NCBI RefSeq assembly: GCF_039233145.1
Contig: NZ_CP136419.1
Span: 1,214,001-1,278,000 of the forward strand
From: Moorella humiferrea
GTDB taxonomy: Bacteria; Bacillota; DSM-521; Neomoorellales; Neomoorellaceae
DNA length: 64,000 bases
Reading direction: 5' to 3'
Shown: positions 32,401 to 41,044 of the stretch, one piece after another
Numbering within the stretch: the stretch's first letter is position 1
Layout of the letters: the number at the start of each line of letters is the position of its first letter
The notes under the pieces: model-generated
Told to the model about the DNA's origin: nothing
The model's input: the letters and a program-made list of their open reading frames with translations, nothing else
The model's database searches: none
Position numbers and translations under genes: made by a program

Positions 32401-32430
32401 GGGGGATGGTTAATATTCACAATTTTAAAT

Positions 32431-32589
32431 TTAACTTGCCCCTTTTTTGAACGACAAATCCTTTAAAAGACATCGTGTACAGTTACCCTGGCAACTGCCT
32501 ATTAAAAGGTCGCGACAACGCGGACAGCGAACCTGAGGAGAATTTTTTACCAGATAGCCGCAGCGGGGACATTTCTGAGTACAGGCCAT
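32431..32589 (-). CDS. small zinc-ribbon protein, 52 residues
   Basis: The product MACTQKCPRCGYLVKNSP... has CPRCGY, CPRCRD and C-x3-C-x2-C near the end (SCQGNCTRC), enough for one or two metal sites. AGGAGGTAGAAGACC precedes the ATG. It begins 23 bases after feoB in the same direction, so it is probably the third gene of the feo operon, in the place of FeoC-like accessory proteins. No homology to FeoC is claimed. Confidence 0.72.
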   Translation of the reverse strand: MACTQKCPRCGYLVKNSPQVRCPRCRDLLIGSCQGNCTRCLLKDLSFKKGAS

Positions 32590-32612
32590 GGTCTTCTACC
32601 TCCTGAGCCAAG

Positions 32613-34457
32613 TTAGATTAGGAGTTGGGATATTAGCCCTCCTATTAAAAATGCCAGGATGAGAATCGTCGGCCAGATGATAATCCCTTCACGCCAGCCC
32701 CGTTCTTTAAATATCATTAACGCCGACGCTATACAGGGGACAAATATTGTAATAGTTACCAGGGCCACCACTGACTGGGCGGGCGTTAAAGCAAGACTAT
32801 ATAATCCAGCGGCTCCAAAATCCCGACGCACAAATCCCATAATGAACGCAGTGGCCGTTTCTTTAGGCAGTTGTAGCCAGTTGACCGTAACTGGAGAGAG
32901 CCAATTTTGCAGCGTTTCCAAAAGGCCGGTAACCTGCAAGGTGCCGATTAAAAGGGCACCGACCGCAAATAAAGGTGTGGCTTCCTGGATAAAGTTTTTG
33001 GTGCGTGTAGCCGTTTTTTTCAAAACGTTGATCGGTCGTGGGAACCTTAATGGCGGAATGTCAATTAGGAGATCGCTGGGTTTCCCCGGTAAGATCCAGT
33101 TTAAAATGGTTCCTGTAAGAACGAAAATGACGGCTATTAAAAAGACGTATAAAAATGTATATCCCGGACCCAGACGGCTCAACATGCTGGTAATTACCGC
33201 CAGTTGAGCCGAACAGGGTATGGTCATGGCCAGCAGAAATGTGGCAATGCGCCGTTCCCGCGGCGTCCCCAGCAAGCGCGTGGTAATTGTTGCCGCAGTT
33301 ACACAACCAAACCCCAGGATGATCGGAATAATACCGCGGCCGTTTAATCCCAGCCTCATAAGCATCCGGTCTACAAGCACGGCTATCCTCGGCAGGTAGC
33401 CGGAGTCTTCCAGGGCTGAAAGACTTAAATAAAAACCTAGAACAAGGGGGAGAAGCAACCCTAATATATAGGTTACGGTCATGGTGAGAAGGCCGAATTC
33501 ACCTATTAAAAGGGTTCCCGGTATAGATGAGGCCGGAATTATCGAGCCGATTAAAGTACGAATAAAGGGTTCGTAGTAACCCTGCATGATGCCTTCTTCT
33601 GTAATACTCACTACCGTTTGCGCCACAAATACTCCGATAAATTCATAAAGTATTCCCAGGGTTAAAATTAACAAGGGGATACCCGTCAGAGGATGCATCA
33701 TCCAGCGACTGAGGCTGGTTTTCCAGGAAGCACCGGATGGATTTTCCTGGACAACGGCCGCTACTATGGCATCAACCCTGCGCCGCCGGGCGAGATAAAT
33801 TTCTTCCTGCCTGTCCAAAGGTTTCATCCGACAACGTGCGGCGATAAAGGGGTCGCCTTCCAGGATAAGAAGTGCCTCCGCGCGGGTGCGAGTCTTTTTT
33901 TCCACTAAGGGCAACATCTCCTGCAGTTCGGGAAGGGCGTTGCCTATTCGGGCTCGGGCGACTGCCTTTTTGACTTCTTCCAAACCAACGTTTTTTATAG
34001 CAACGGTAGGTATGACGGGAACTCCCAGGAGTTCCTCCATTTTTTTGACGTCGATTTTAATACCCTGCCGCTTTGCTTCGTCTATCATATTCAAAGCGAG
34101 GACCATGGGAATGCCCATATCGATTATTTGCTGGGTAAGGAAAAGGTCGCGTTCCAGGTGGACGGCATCGACGACATTTATGACGACATCGGCTTCCATG
34201 ATGACGTCCCTTGCCACCTTTTCTTCCTCATTAAAAGAGGAAACGCCGTAAACGCCGGGTGTGTCCAAAACGACATCATTCCCCACCCGTGCGTGGGAAA
34301 TTTCCAAGGTGGTGCCAGGGAAATTGGATACATCAACATAGAGACCGGTAAAAGCGTTGAAAAAGACTGATTTGCCTACGTTAGGATTGCCGGCCAGAAC
34401 AATCTTGCGCACACCCGGAGGGATATTTAGCTGTTGGTTAAGGTCGTGGCAGGCCAT
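32613..34457 (-). CDS. feoB: ferrous iron transporter FeoB
   Basis: The 614-residue protein has a cytosolic GTPase domain (GNPNVGKSVFF, NFPGTT, DTPGVYG, NMIDEAK), a helical GDI-like spacer, and two gate regions (GFGCVTAA and the repeated GIPLLIL/VALVTI helices) in a polytopic C-terminal part. FeoB moves Fe2+ into the cell. It is somewhat shorter than E. coli FeoB, as is usual in clostridia. Its ATG follows AAGGAGG and overlaps feoA by 20 bases. Fur boxes lie upstream of feoA. Confidence 0.95.
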   Translation of the reverse strand: MACHDLNQQLNIPPGVRKIVLAGNPNVGKSVFFNAFTGLYVDVSNFPGTTLEISHARVGNDVVLDTPGVYGVSSFNEEEKVARDVIMEADVVINVVDAVHLERDLFLTQQIIDMGIPMVLALNMIDEAKRQGIKIDVKKMEELLGVPVIPTVAIKNVGLEEVKKAVARARIGNALPELQEMLPLVEKKTRTRAEALLILEGDPFIAARCRMKPLDRQEEIYLARRRRVDAIVAAVVQENPSGASWKTSLSRWMMHPLTGIPLLILTLGILYEFIGVFVAQTVVSITEEGIMQGYYEPFIRTLIGSIIPASSIPGTLLIGEFGLLTMTVTYILGLLLPLVLGFYLSLSALEDSGYLPRIAVLVDRMLMRLGLNGRGIIPIILGFGCVTAATITTRLLGTPRERRIATFLLAMTIPCSAQLAVITSMLSRLGPGYTFLYVFLIAVIFVLTGTILNWILPGKPSDLLIDIPPLRFPRPINVLKKTATRTKNFIQEATPLFAVGALLIGTLQVTGLLETLQNWLSPVTVNWLQLPKETATAFIMGFVRRDFGAAGLYSLALTPAQSVVALVTITIFVPCIASALMIFKERGWREGIIIWPTILILAFLIGGLISQLLI

Positions 34458-34716
34458 AGAAATGCCTCCTTACCGGAGATTTGAGGGAAGACGGGCTGGC
34501 TATAGGTTCGACGGCTATTTTTCGCGCTAAACCCCGGCCGATGGCTATTTCCTGGCGGTTTTTGGTTACGATAATGGGACCGCCGGGGATAATGGCGGTG
34601 CAGGTAACTTGTTCCCCTTCACTGATACCGAAACGAATGGCCTGGGCGCGTATGTCACGGTTCGGTAATAAGAGGATGCGAAAACGTTGTCCTTCTCTAG
34701 CTTCAGCAAGAGTCAT
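34438..34716 (-). CDS. feoA: FeoA iron-transport accessory protein
   Basis: The 92-residue protein has the SH3-like FeoA fold pattern: TLAEAREGQRFRIL, RAQAIRFGISEGEQVTCTAI, GPIIVTKNRQEIAIGRGLA. ATG 34716 follows GGGAGGGAGAGACC. The longer upstream frame would read through the promoter and is rejected. It is translationally coupled to feoB. Confidence 0.9.
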   Translation of the reverse strand: MTLAEAREGQRFRILLLPNRDIRAQAIRFGISEGEQVTCTAIIPGGPIIVTKNRQEIAIGRGLARKIAVEPIASPSSLKSPVRRHFYGLPRP

Positions 34717-34741
34717 GGTCTCTCCCTCCCCTTTAACAATG

Positions 34742-34769
34742 TTTATATTTAAATGATAAAGATTATCAA
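34742..34769 (-). promoter_or_regulatory. second candidate feo promoter
   Basis: TTGATA, 16 bases, TATAAA on the minus strand, overlapping Fur box 2. Confidence 0.45.
34754..34768. promoter_or_regulatory. Fur box 2 (feoAB)
   Basis: TGATAAA-G-ATTATCA matches the 7-1-7 Fur box except one base. It lies downstream of the main -10 element. Confidence 0.75.
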
Positions 34770-34783
34770 TGAGGCCTATCAAT

Positions 34784-34812
34784 ATATTAAACTAAATGAG
34801 AATCAGTGTCAA
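34784..34812 (-). promoter_or_regulatory. main promoter of feoAB
   Basis: TTGACA, 17 bases, TAATAT on the minus strand; Fur box 1 covers the -35 and spacer. Confidence 0.75.
34797..34811. promoter_or_regulatory. Fur box 1 (feoAB)
   Basis: TGAGAAT-C-AGTGTCA is an imperfect 7-1-7 Fur box overlapping the -35 element. Confidence 0.6.
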
Positions 34813-34832
34813 TAGAATCGCAAAAAAAGAGC

Positions 34833-35645
34833 TCACCTTTTAGTGAGGCCTTCGCGGCTGATAACACAGCGTATATCTTCAGCTACGGGTAGGTGATAAG
34901 ATTGGCAAAGTTGCACAATCCTGGATGTTGTCCGTTCGCCAAGATATTCTTCCAGCGCTTTTAGATCTAGATTACTCGTAATTATCGTGGGCAGCTCATT
35001 GATTAAACGATAATTAATCAGGGAATAAATCTTGTTACAGGTCCACTCTGTGTAGTTGTGAGCTCCCAGATCGTCAAGGATTAATATGGCTACCTTACGT
35101 GCGGTATCGATAAGTTCCAACTCTGTCTGGGTGTCTTCCTGCGGTCGGCGGTCATAGGTGGCGCGAACCGCATCTAGAAAATCGGGAACGACAATGAAGA
35201 GCACCTCACGGCCGGCGGCAGTTAAAGCATTGGCAATGGCGGCCGCCAGGAAGGTTTTACCGCTTCCTACGGGACCGAAAATAAAAAGGCCGCGCCCATG
35301 GTTTTCTCGACGATAGGTGGCGATAAAGCGGCGGGCCGCTTCCAAACAGCGGCGTGCGCTTTCGTAATAAGTTAATCCGGTAAGTTCGTCGTTTATAGTC
35401 CGCGAGTAATACTTTAGATCAAAGTTCTGCAATGTATATTTAGTTAATTGGGGTGCCAAATTGGCGGCCCGCAGGCGGTTTTGCCAGGCCTTTTGTTGCA
35501 TGCAGCGACAACGATAGGCACGGCCGTCGCGGATAACCAGTCCTCTATCCTGGCAAATGGGGCAGTGGTATGCAGGCGTTTCTCTTTTTTCTCCCTGTGG
35601 CCTATCTTTAACGATTTCCGATAAAGAAATATGTATTCTCTCCAT
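34833..35645 (-). CDS. DnaC/DnaI-type helicase loader ATPase
   Basis: The 270-residue AAA+ protein has an N-terminal zinc motif (CPICQDRG...CRCM), Walker A FGPVGSGKTFLAAAIANAL, Walker B VAILILDDLGAHNYTEWT and sensor IITSNLDLKALEEYL. This is the layout of DnaI-like loaders of the replicative helicase. It follows the DnaD-like gene by 29 bases, matching the dnaD/dnaB-dnaI pairing of Firmicutes primosomes. Confidence 0.85.
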   Translation of the reverse strand: MERIHISLSEIVKDRPQGEKRETPAYHCPICQDRGLVIRDGRAYRCRCMQQKAWQNRLRAANLAPQLTKYTLQNFDLKYYSRTINDELTGLTYYESARRCLEAARRFIATYRRENHGRGLFIFGPVGSGKTFLAAAIANALTAAGREVLFIVVPDFLDAVRATYDRRPQEDTQTELELIDTARKVAILILDDLGAHNYTEWTCNKIYSLINYRLINELPTIITSNLDLKALEEYLGERTTSRIVQLCQSYHLPVAEDIRCVISREGLTKR

Positions 35646-35674
35646 ACTCCTTAACTAATAAACCTCCTTAAGAG

Positions 35675-36418
35675 TTATGGAGTAAGCCGGTATAAATCAC
35701 GATATTTATCTTGCCTGTTTGTCTGCTGGGAGGACGCACGAGGAGCACGATTTTTTTTCCCTTTTATTTTCTCGTCGTAGGCTAAAGCTTCGGCAAGGGT
35801 GCGGATGTTATGGCGGCGCCAGTCTTTTAAAATAGAATCGATGTAGCGAAAATTTACGATGCCGCGTAACACGGCCCGCCGTAGGGCTTCTTGCAATAAT
35901 TCAACAGGTATATTGTCTTCCAGACACCATGATTTAAGCTGTTCGCTTTCCAGGGGCGACAGGGGGCGGCCGAATTCTTTTTCAAAATTTTGGTATAATT
36001 CCCCCAGGCGGGTATTTGCTTCATTGAGTGGTTTTTGGACTTCTGCGAATGTTTTGTAGTCTTCCGTCGCTACTTGAATTAATTTTGTCCAGAGGGGTGT
36101 AAAAGAGAAAACATTTTGCCAACGCCCCAGGGAAGGATGAAAATACGGTTCTACTAACAAGAGCTTTTTTTCAATTAAAGAGGCAATTAAATTCTTTATT
36201 TCTTCTATATTGTAATTCATGTACTGGCTGATTTTTTCAGCCGTTGGGAAACGCTCGTTTTCTATCTGACGCCAATGTAGAAGATGAATTAAAACCATCA
36301 TCTCTGCCTCAGTAAGGCCCAGGCGATGGTAATATTTGATTAACAGGTCGGGAACTGCAACGACTCCGGCTTCTAAAAAAGAAACTGCCAGCATCTGAGC
36401 GCCGTCGTTATTTACCAT
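35675..36418 (-). CDS. DnaD/DnaB-type primosomal protein
   Basis: The 247-residue protein has an N-terminal winged helix (RLGLTEAEMMVLIHLLHWRQ) and a C-terminal DnaD domain (EKEFGRPLSPLESEQLKSW and VNFRYIDSILKDW). The latter is the ssDNA-binding DDBH2 signature (YIDSILKDW, usually YIDxILxxW). ATG 36418 follows GGGGAGGAGAAAT; thirteen codons of open frame upstream lack such a site. It pairs with the helicase loader downstream. Confidence 0.85.
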   Translation of the reverse strand: MVNNDGAQMLAVSFLEAGVVAVPDLLIKYYHRLGLTEAEMMVLIHLLHWRQIENERFPTAEKISQYMNYNIEEIKNLIASLIEKKLLLVEPYFHPSLGRWQNVFSFTPLWTKLIQVATEDYKTFAEVQKPLNEANTRLGELYQNFEKEFGRPLSPLESEQLKSWCLEDNIPVELLQEALRRAVLRGIVNFRYIDSILKDWRRHNIRTLAEALAYDEKIKGKKNRAPRASSQQTNRQDKYRDLYRLTP

Positions 36419-36510
36419 ATTTCTCCTCCCCTTGGTAACGCCTTGCGTATCTTTCATTATACCATTCTACCTGGTCACCCGTAAAATTTAATTAGAATTT
36501 GTTTAAGACG

Positions 36511-36538
36511 TTGCCCTCAATAATTTTTGGATTATAAT
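36511..36538 (+). promoter_or_regulatory. promoter of the P-loop ATPase gene
   Basis: TTGCCC, 16 bases, TATAAT, 29 bases before the start codon. Confidence 0.65.
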
Positions 36539-36567
36539 TATCTTAGTTAAAGTGGAGGTAAAATACT

Positions 36568-37473
36568 GTGGAAGTTGTGGCCCTTATCGGTCCTAGCGGA
36601 AGCGGGAAAAGTCATCGTGCCCTGGCAGTGGCCAGAGATTATGGAGCCGAAGCGATAATTGACGACGGCCTACTAATTCAGGGAAGCCGTATTTTAGCAG
36701 GGGTTTCGGCTAAAGAACAGCCGACCCGAGTAGGAGCTATTCGCACGGCTATCTTCAGCGATCCCGAACATGCCCGCGAAGTAAAAGAAAAATTGGCGGC
36801 AATTACTCCCCGGCGCGTGTTAATCCTTAGTACGTCCCGGGAAATGGCGGAACGAATTACCAGACGACTGGAATTACCACCCCCTTCTATATGGGTGGAT
36901 ATTACCGATGTGGCTACGCCAAAGGAGATAGCCCGCGCCCTGAAGATTCGCAACCAGCTGGGAAAACATGTTATACCTGCACCAACAATGGAAGTCAAAC
37001 CGCGTTTCAAGGGAACCTTTATCGAGCCTTTAAAAACTATTTTGCGTCGCCGCAAAGCACCTCCCGGTAAAAAGAAAAATTTGTGGGTAGAACAGACGAC
37101 GGTAAGGCCGACCTTCAATGCCCTGGGGCATTTCTATATCGCTCCCAATGCCGTGGCACAACTTGCCGCCTACATGGCCACCGCCGCCGGTCTGCAGGAC
37201 CCCCGCGTTCAGGTAGAAAACCGAGAGGGGAAACTGGTGTTAAATTTAGAAGTAAACGCTCCCTATGGCGTTTATTGGCCCCCACTTTTACAAACAGCCC
37301 AAAAACGGATAAAGGCTGCCATAACAAATATGACGGCCCTGGAAATCGAGGCCGTCAATATTACGGTGCGGGGAATTAAATTTGATGGTTTAAAAGGGCC
37401 GCAATTTGTTGCAGTTTCCGCTGAACACCCCCATAATCATGATTGGCAAAACCGGCGTCCACCATTGCTTTGA
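36568..37473 (+). CDS. P-loop ATPase with C-terminal Asp23/Gls24-like domain
   Basis: The 301-residue protein has Walker A LIGPSGSGKSHRALA at the N-terminus and DDGLLIQG, then a basic linker (RRRKAPPGKKKNLW). The C-terminal half (LNLEVNAPYGVYWPPLLQTAQ) looks like an Asp23-type alpha/beta domain. GTG 36568 follows GGAGG. The function is unknown. Its last 98 bases overlap the end of the beta-CASP nuclease gene on the other strand, and both reading frames look genuine. Confidence 0.75.
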   Translation: MEVVALIGPSGSGKSHRALAVARDYGAEAIIDDGLLIQGSRILAGVSAKEQPTRVGAIRTAIFSDPEHAREVKEKLAAITPRRVLILSTSREMAERITRRLELPPPSIWVDITDVATPKEIARALKIRNQLGKHVIPAPTMEVKPRFKGTFIEPLKTILRRRKAPPGKKKNLWVEQTTVRPTFNALGHFYIAPNAVAQLAAYMATAAGLQDPRVQVENREGKLVLNLEVNAPYGVYWPPLLQTAQKRIKAAITNMTALEIEAVNITVRGIKFDGLKGPQFVAVSAEHPHNHDWQNRRPPLL

Positions 37474-38971
37474 GCTGTACTAGAATGCGCTGGTAGACGG
37501 CTTCGGCTTCGACAGCTGCGGCAACCTGAGCGGCCGGAGCTTCGGGCAGAACCGACGATAAGGTTGCTTTTGCCGGTAGAAGTCTGGCTGTGGCCAGCCA
37601 TTGGGGGGCTTCTGCAGGCACACCCAGCTCGGCGGTTACCAGGGCGGCGAAGTCTCTGGCCGCCTCTTCTTCACCGTGGGTTACAAAAACCTTTTTGGGT
37701 GGACTGCCGCAAGACTTAAGCCATTTTAACAAACCATCCCGGTCGGCGTGGGCGGAGAAGCCATCTAGGCTGATTATATCAGCCCGTACGGCAATTTCTT
37801 CACCATGGATACGCACCCTTTTCTCCCCTTCAAGTAGACGGCGGCCGAGGGTGCCGGCGGCCTGATATCCCACTAAAAGAACCGTGCATTCTGGTCTCCA
37901 GAGGTTGTGTTTCAAGTGGTGTTTAATACGCCCGGCGTCGCACATGCCGCTGGCGGCGATTATGATGGCTCCTCCTTTAATTTTATTGATGGCCATGGAT
38001 TCTTCGGCCGTACGACTTATTTTCAATCCCGGCAGGAAGAGGGGACAGGCGCCGTCTTTACTTAACTCTTTAGTTTCAGCATCAAAATATTCTTGATGGC
38101 GGCAGAAAATGTCGGTAGCCGCTGCTGCCAGGGGGCTGTCGAGGTATATATTATCGACGTTAATGGCCTTCTGGTTAAGAAGAATATTTAAGTAATAGAG
38201 GAGGTCCTGGGTACGTTCGACGGCAAAGGCGGGAATAACCAGGTTGCCTCCTTTTTTCATGGTTTTGTTTATTATTTCTTTGAGAAGTTCAATTTTATCA
38301 CCCTGGGTATTATGACGGCGATTGCCATAGGTGGATTCCATTATCAAGTAATCGGTGCTTTCAATAGGTGTCGGATCTTTAACGATGGGCTGACCGGGAT
38401 TTCCCAGATCACCTGAAAAGGTGATCTTGATTTCTTCCGCTCCATCTTTGACCCAAAGTTCTGCTATGGCCGACCCCAGGATATGCCCGGCGTCCTGGAA
38501 ACGCAGGCGAAAGCCTGGTAGAATTTCCTTTTCGTTTTGATAGTCCAGGGATTGAAAAAACTGCAGGCATTCCGCTGCTTGAGCGGCAGTATAAATAGGC
38601 GTCAACAGGGGAAGACCGGCGCGAGAATTTTTTCTGTTCTTGCGTTCTACTTCCATTTCCTGGATATGGCCGCTATCAGGCAACAGGGCGGCGGCTAGTT
38701 CGATGGTGGCGGGGGTGGCAAAAACCGGTCCTTTAAAGCCCCCCAGATAGAGTTTAGGGATTAAACCGCAGTGGTCGATATGGGCATGGGTAAGAACTAA
38801 GGCGTCTATAGTGGCAGGATTAAAGGGAAACGGCCCGTAATTGCGTTCTTTAATTGCTTTAGAACCCTGGAAGAGACCGCGGTCGATGAGGATACGGTAA
38901 TGTCCGTTATCAAGAAGGTAACAGGACCCTGTTACCGTGCCGGCAGCCCCGTAAAAGTGCAGATTAATCAT
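37376..38971 (-). CDS. metallo-beta-lactamase/beta-CASP RNA-processing nuclease
   Basis: The 531-residue protein has GAAGTVTGSCYLL, LTHAHIDHCGLIPKL (zinc motif 2, THxHxDH), DAGHILGSA (motif 3) and FSGDLG (motif 4). The beta-CASP part has IIAASGMCDAGRIKHHL, ending with SLDGFSAHADR and VTHGEEEAA (RMMBL). This is the CPSF73/TTHA0252-like family of RNA nucleases. A C-terminal extension of about 90 residues is not recognised, and part of it is encoded opposite the ATPase gene's tail. Confidence 0.9.
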   Translation of the reverse strand: MINLHFYGAAGTVTGSCYLLDNGHYRILIDRGLFQGSKAIKERNYGPFPFNPATIDALVLTHAHIDHCGLIPKLYLGGFKGPVFATPATIELAAALLPDSGHIQEMEVERKNRKNSRAGLPLLTPIYTAAQAAECLQFFQSLDYQNEKEILPGFRLRFQDAGHILGSAIAELWVKDGAEEIKITFSGDLGNPGQPIVKDPTPIESTDYLIMESTYGNRRHNTQGDKIELLKEIINKTMKKGGNLVIPAFAVERTQDLLYYLNILLNQKAINVDNIYLDSPLAAAATDIFCRHQEYFDAETKELSKDGACPLFLPGLKISRTAEESMAINKIKGGAIIIAASGMCDAGRIKHHLKHNLWRPECTVLLVGYQAAGTLGRRLLEGEKRVRIHGEEIAVRADIISLDGFSAHADRDGLLKWLKSCGSPPKKVFVTHGEEEAARDFAALVTAELGVPAEAPQWLATARLLPAKATLSSVLPEAPAAQVAAAVEAEAVYQRILVQLKAMVDAGFANHDYGGVQRKLQQIAALLNHQI

Positions 38972-39010
38972 TTTTCCTCTCCCTGCATTATTTTTTTTAG
39001 AAGCCGGTTA

Positions 39011-40225
39011 TCATGCGTGGGCAACGGCCCGGTCTTTAAAGGCCAGACGACGGGCTACGAACCGTTCCATTCTGTTCATGGCCTCCGTTAATTCGGCGAG
39101 GGAAGTGGCATAGGAACAACGGATAAAACCTTCTCCTCCATTGCCGAAGGCCGTACCGGGGACGACGGCCACCTTTTCTTCTTTAAGAAGTGCTTCAGCG
39201 AATTCCGTCGAGGTCATCCCCGTAACCTTAATTGAAGGAAATACGTAAAAGGCACCCCTGGGTTCGAAACATTCCAGGCCCATTTCGCGCAAACGGCTGA
39301 CAACCAGACGGCGGCGGCGGTCATACTCGGCCACCATTCGCTCCACATCCTGGCGACCGTTACGCAGGGCTTCTAACGCGGCCATTTGCCCCATTACCGG
39401 TGCGCATAGAATGGTATATTGATGGATTTTAACCATGGCGGCTAAGAAATCGGGATGGGCGGCAATGTATCCCACCCGCCAGCCTGTCATGGCGAAGGCC
39501 TTGGAAAAACCGCTGACGAGAATGGTTCGTTCCTGCATACCGGGAATGGCGGCAAAGGAACGGGGCGGGCCGTCATAGCGGAGCTCGGCGTAAATTTCAT
39601 CGCTGATGACCAGCAGATTATACTTCTTTACTAAAGCGGCGATGGCTTCCATTTCACAATCCTTCAGGACGGCGCCAGTAGGATTGTTAGGAAAGCATAA
39701 AATAAGAATTTTGGTGCGCGGAGTTATATATTTTTCCAGCAGTGACGCCGTAAGTTGAAATTCATCTTTCATAGTGGTGGGCACCGTTACAGGTATACCG
39801 CCGGCCATATGGGTGATGGGTTTATAGGATACATAACATGGTTCTGGGATTAATACTTCATCGCCGGGGCTGATCAGTGCCCTTAGCGCCAGGTCGACGG
39901 CTTCGCTGGCACCTATGGTGACCATTATTTGCTTTTGAGGGTCGTAATTCAAAGCGAAACGTTCTTCAAGATAATCGGCAATGGCCCGGCGCAGTTCAGG
40001 TAACCCGTAATTGGAAGTATACATGGTATAACCGCGCTCGAGGGAGCGGACGCAGGCCTCGCGAATATGCCAGGGGGTGACAAAATCGGGTTCTCCAACG
40101 CCCAGGGAAATGACCCCGGGGGTATTGGCTACCAAATCAAAAAAGCGCCGAATACCTGATGGCGGTAAATTTTTTACTACGGGGTTAATATAACGCTGGG
40201 CGTCAAAACCGCATGTAATGGTCAT
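39011..40225 (-). CDS. class I/II pyridoxal-phosphate aminotransferase
   Basis: The 404-residue protein is an AspC/PatA-like fold-type I enzyme: VISLGVGEPDFVTPWHI, YTSNYGLPELRRAIADYLEE, NNPTGAVLKDCEM, SDEIYAEL, and VSGFSKAFAMTGWRVGY holding the PLP lysine. The substrate cannot be read off directly. The T-box in front has a probable alanine specifier, favouring an alanine-related transaminase. It overlaps the Lrp regulator by 4 bases. Confidence 0.9.
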   Translation of the reverse strand: MTITCGFDAQRYINPVVKNLPPSGIRRFFDLVANTPGVISLGVGEPDFVTPWHIREACVRSLERGYTMYTSNYGLPELRRAIADYLEERFALNYDPQKQIMVTIGASEAVDLALRALISPGDEVLIPEPCYVSYKPITHMAGGIPVTVPTTMKDEFQLTASLLEKYITPRTKILILCFPNNPTGAVLKDCEMEAIAALVKKYNLLVISDEIYAELRYDGPPRSFAAIPGMQERTILVSGFSKAFAMTGWRVGYIAAHPDFLAAMVKIHQYTILCAPVMGQMAALEALRNGRQDVERMVAEYDRRRRLVVSRLREMGLECFEPRGAFYVFPSIKVTGMTSTEFAEALLKEEKVAVVPGTAFGNGGEGFIRCSYATSLAELTEAMNRMERFVARRLAFKDRAVAHA

Positions 40226-40704
40226 AGTTGCACCACCTGCCTGCGATCGGCTTCTTGATCTTCAAAAATTACCCCGTCCTGTTTGTATCTTTTAAGGATG
40301 AAGTGGGTAACAGTACTCTGGACGTGCTCCAGGGTGGCGAGTTTCTGCGATACAAAAGTAGCAACTTCTTTAAGGTTTTTTCCCTGGACTAACACGGAAA
40401 GATCGTAGCTGCCGGACATAAGGAAGACGGATTTTACTTCCGGATAACGGTAAATCCGGGCGGCAATCTCATCAAACCCTACGTCCTGCTGGGGTGTCAC
40501 CTTTACATCTATTAAAGCGGCTACTTCTTCTGCCCCTGCCTTTTCCCAGTTGATCAAAGTATGGTAACGTAAAATGATTTTTTCCTGCTCCATGGCAGCA
40601 ATTTCTTTTGCCACCTGATCTACCGGCAGGGCTAACATGACCGCGATTTCTTTAGCAGTTAGTTTACCGTTGAATTCCAGAAGCTCGAGTATTTTTTGGC
40701 GCAT
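40222..40704 (-). CDS. Lrp/AsnC-family regulator
   Basis: The 160-residue protein has an N-terminal helix-turn-helix (KILELLEFNGKLTAKEIAVML, VDQVAKEIAAMEQEKII) and an AsnC/RAM effector domain (VKSVFLMSGSYDLSVLVQG, VQSTVTHFILKRY). The ATG follows GGAGGTTGAACA. It is the first gene of a T-box-controlled operon with the aminotransferase and probably senses an amino acid. Confidence 0.9.
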   Translation of the reverse strand: MRQKILELLEFNGKLTAKEIAVMLALPVDQVAKEIAAMEQEKIILRYHTLINWEKAGAEEVAALIDVKVTPQQDVGFDEIAARIYRYPEVKSVFLMSGSYDLSVLVQGKNLKEVATFVSQKLATLEHVQSTVTHFILKRYKQDGVIFEDQEADRRQVVQL

Positions 40705-40721
40705 TGTTCAACCTCCGTTAA

Positions 40722-40761
40722 TATTAAAACCTCCCGTCCCCTTAAAGGGACGGGAGGTTTT
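40722..40761 (-). terminator. T-box leader terminator
   Basis: Perfect 15-base arms AAAACCTCCCGTCCC/GGGACGGGAGGTTTT, then TTTTAATATT, ending 17 bases before the Lrp gene. Confidence 0.9.
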
Positions 40762-41002
40762 ATCCCGCGGTACCACCCTTTTTGGTCGTACGACCCAGCT
40801 CTATAGCGTCACAAATATGACGACGCCCTGGCCTTTAACGGGGCCATCACCGGCCTGCCTTAAGGAAATTACCCTTTACGGCGGCGGCTCAGGGGTGGCT
40901 TTCGGCAGGGCTGCTACCGGGCTCACACCGTCCCCGATTCGCTTTTTGAGCAGGAGCCTGCCTACTTCTTCCCTTTCATTGCCTTTTAACTTCAACAATT
41001 TT
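40762..41002 (-). promoter_or_regulatory. T-box riboswitch, probable alanine specifier
   Basis: The T-box core AGGGTGGTACCGCG is at 40766-40779 on the minus strand, followed by the terminator. Upstream, GGG-AAGAAGTA-GGCAGG pairs with CCTGCC-GAAAGCCA-CCC. This is a stem I specifier bulge with the AGTA/GAA motif, in which GCC (Ala) followed by A is the most likely specifier. Reading AGC (Ser) one base over is less likely. Uncharged tRNA-Ala would turn on the Lrp-aminotransferase operon. Confidence 0.88.
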
Positions 41003-41008
41003 AATGTT

Positions 41009-41038
41009 ATTGTAGCACCCGTCCGACCGTAGTGTCAA
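41009..41038 (-). promoter_or_regulatory. promoter of the T-box operon
   Basis: TTGACA, 18 bases, TACAAT on the minus strand. Confidence 0.8.
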
Positions 41039-41044
41039 TAAAAA

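Noticed and set aside
40637-41032. Plus-strand open frame across the T-box leader
   Set aside because: The region is explained by the T-box RNA on the minus strand; no ribosome binding site.
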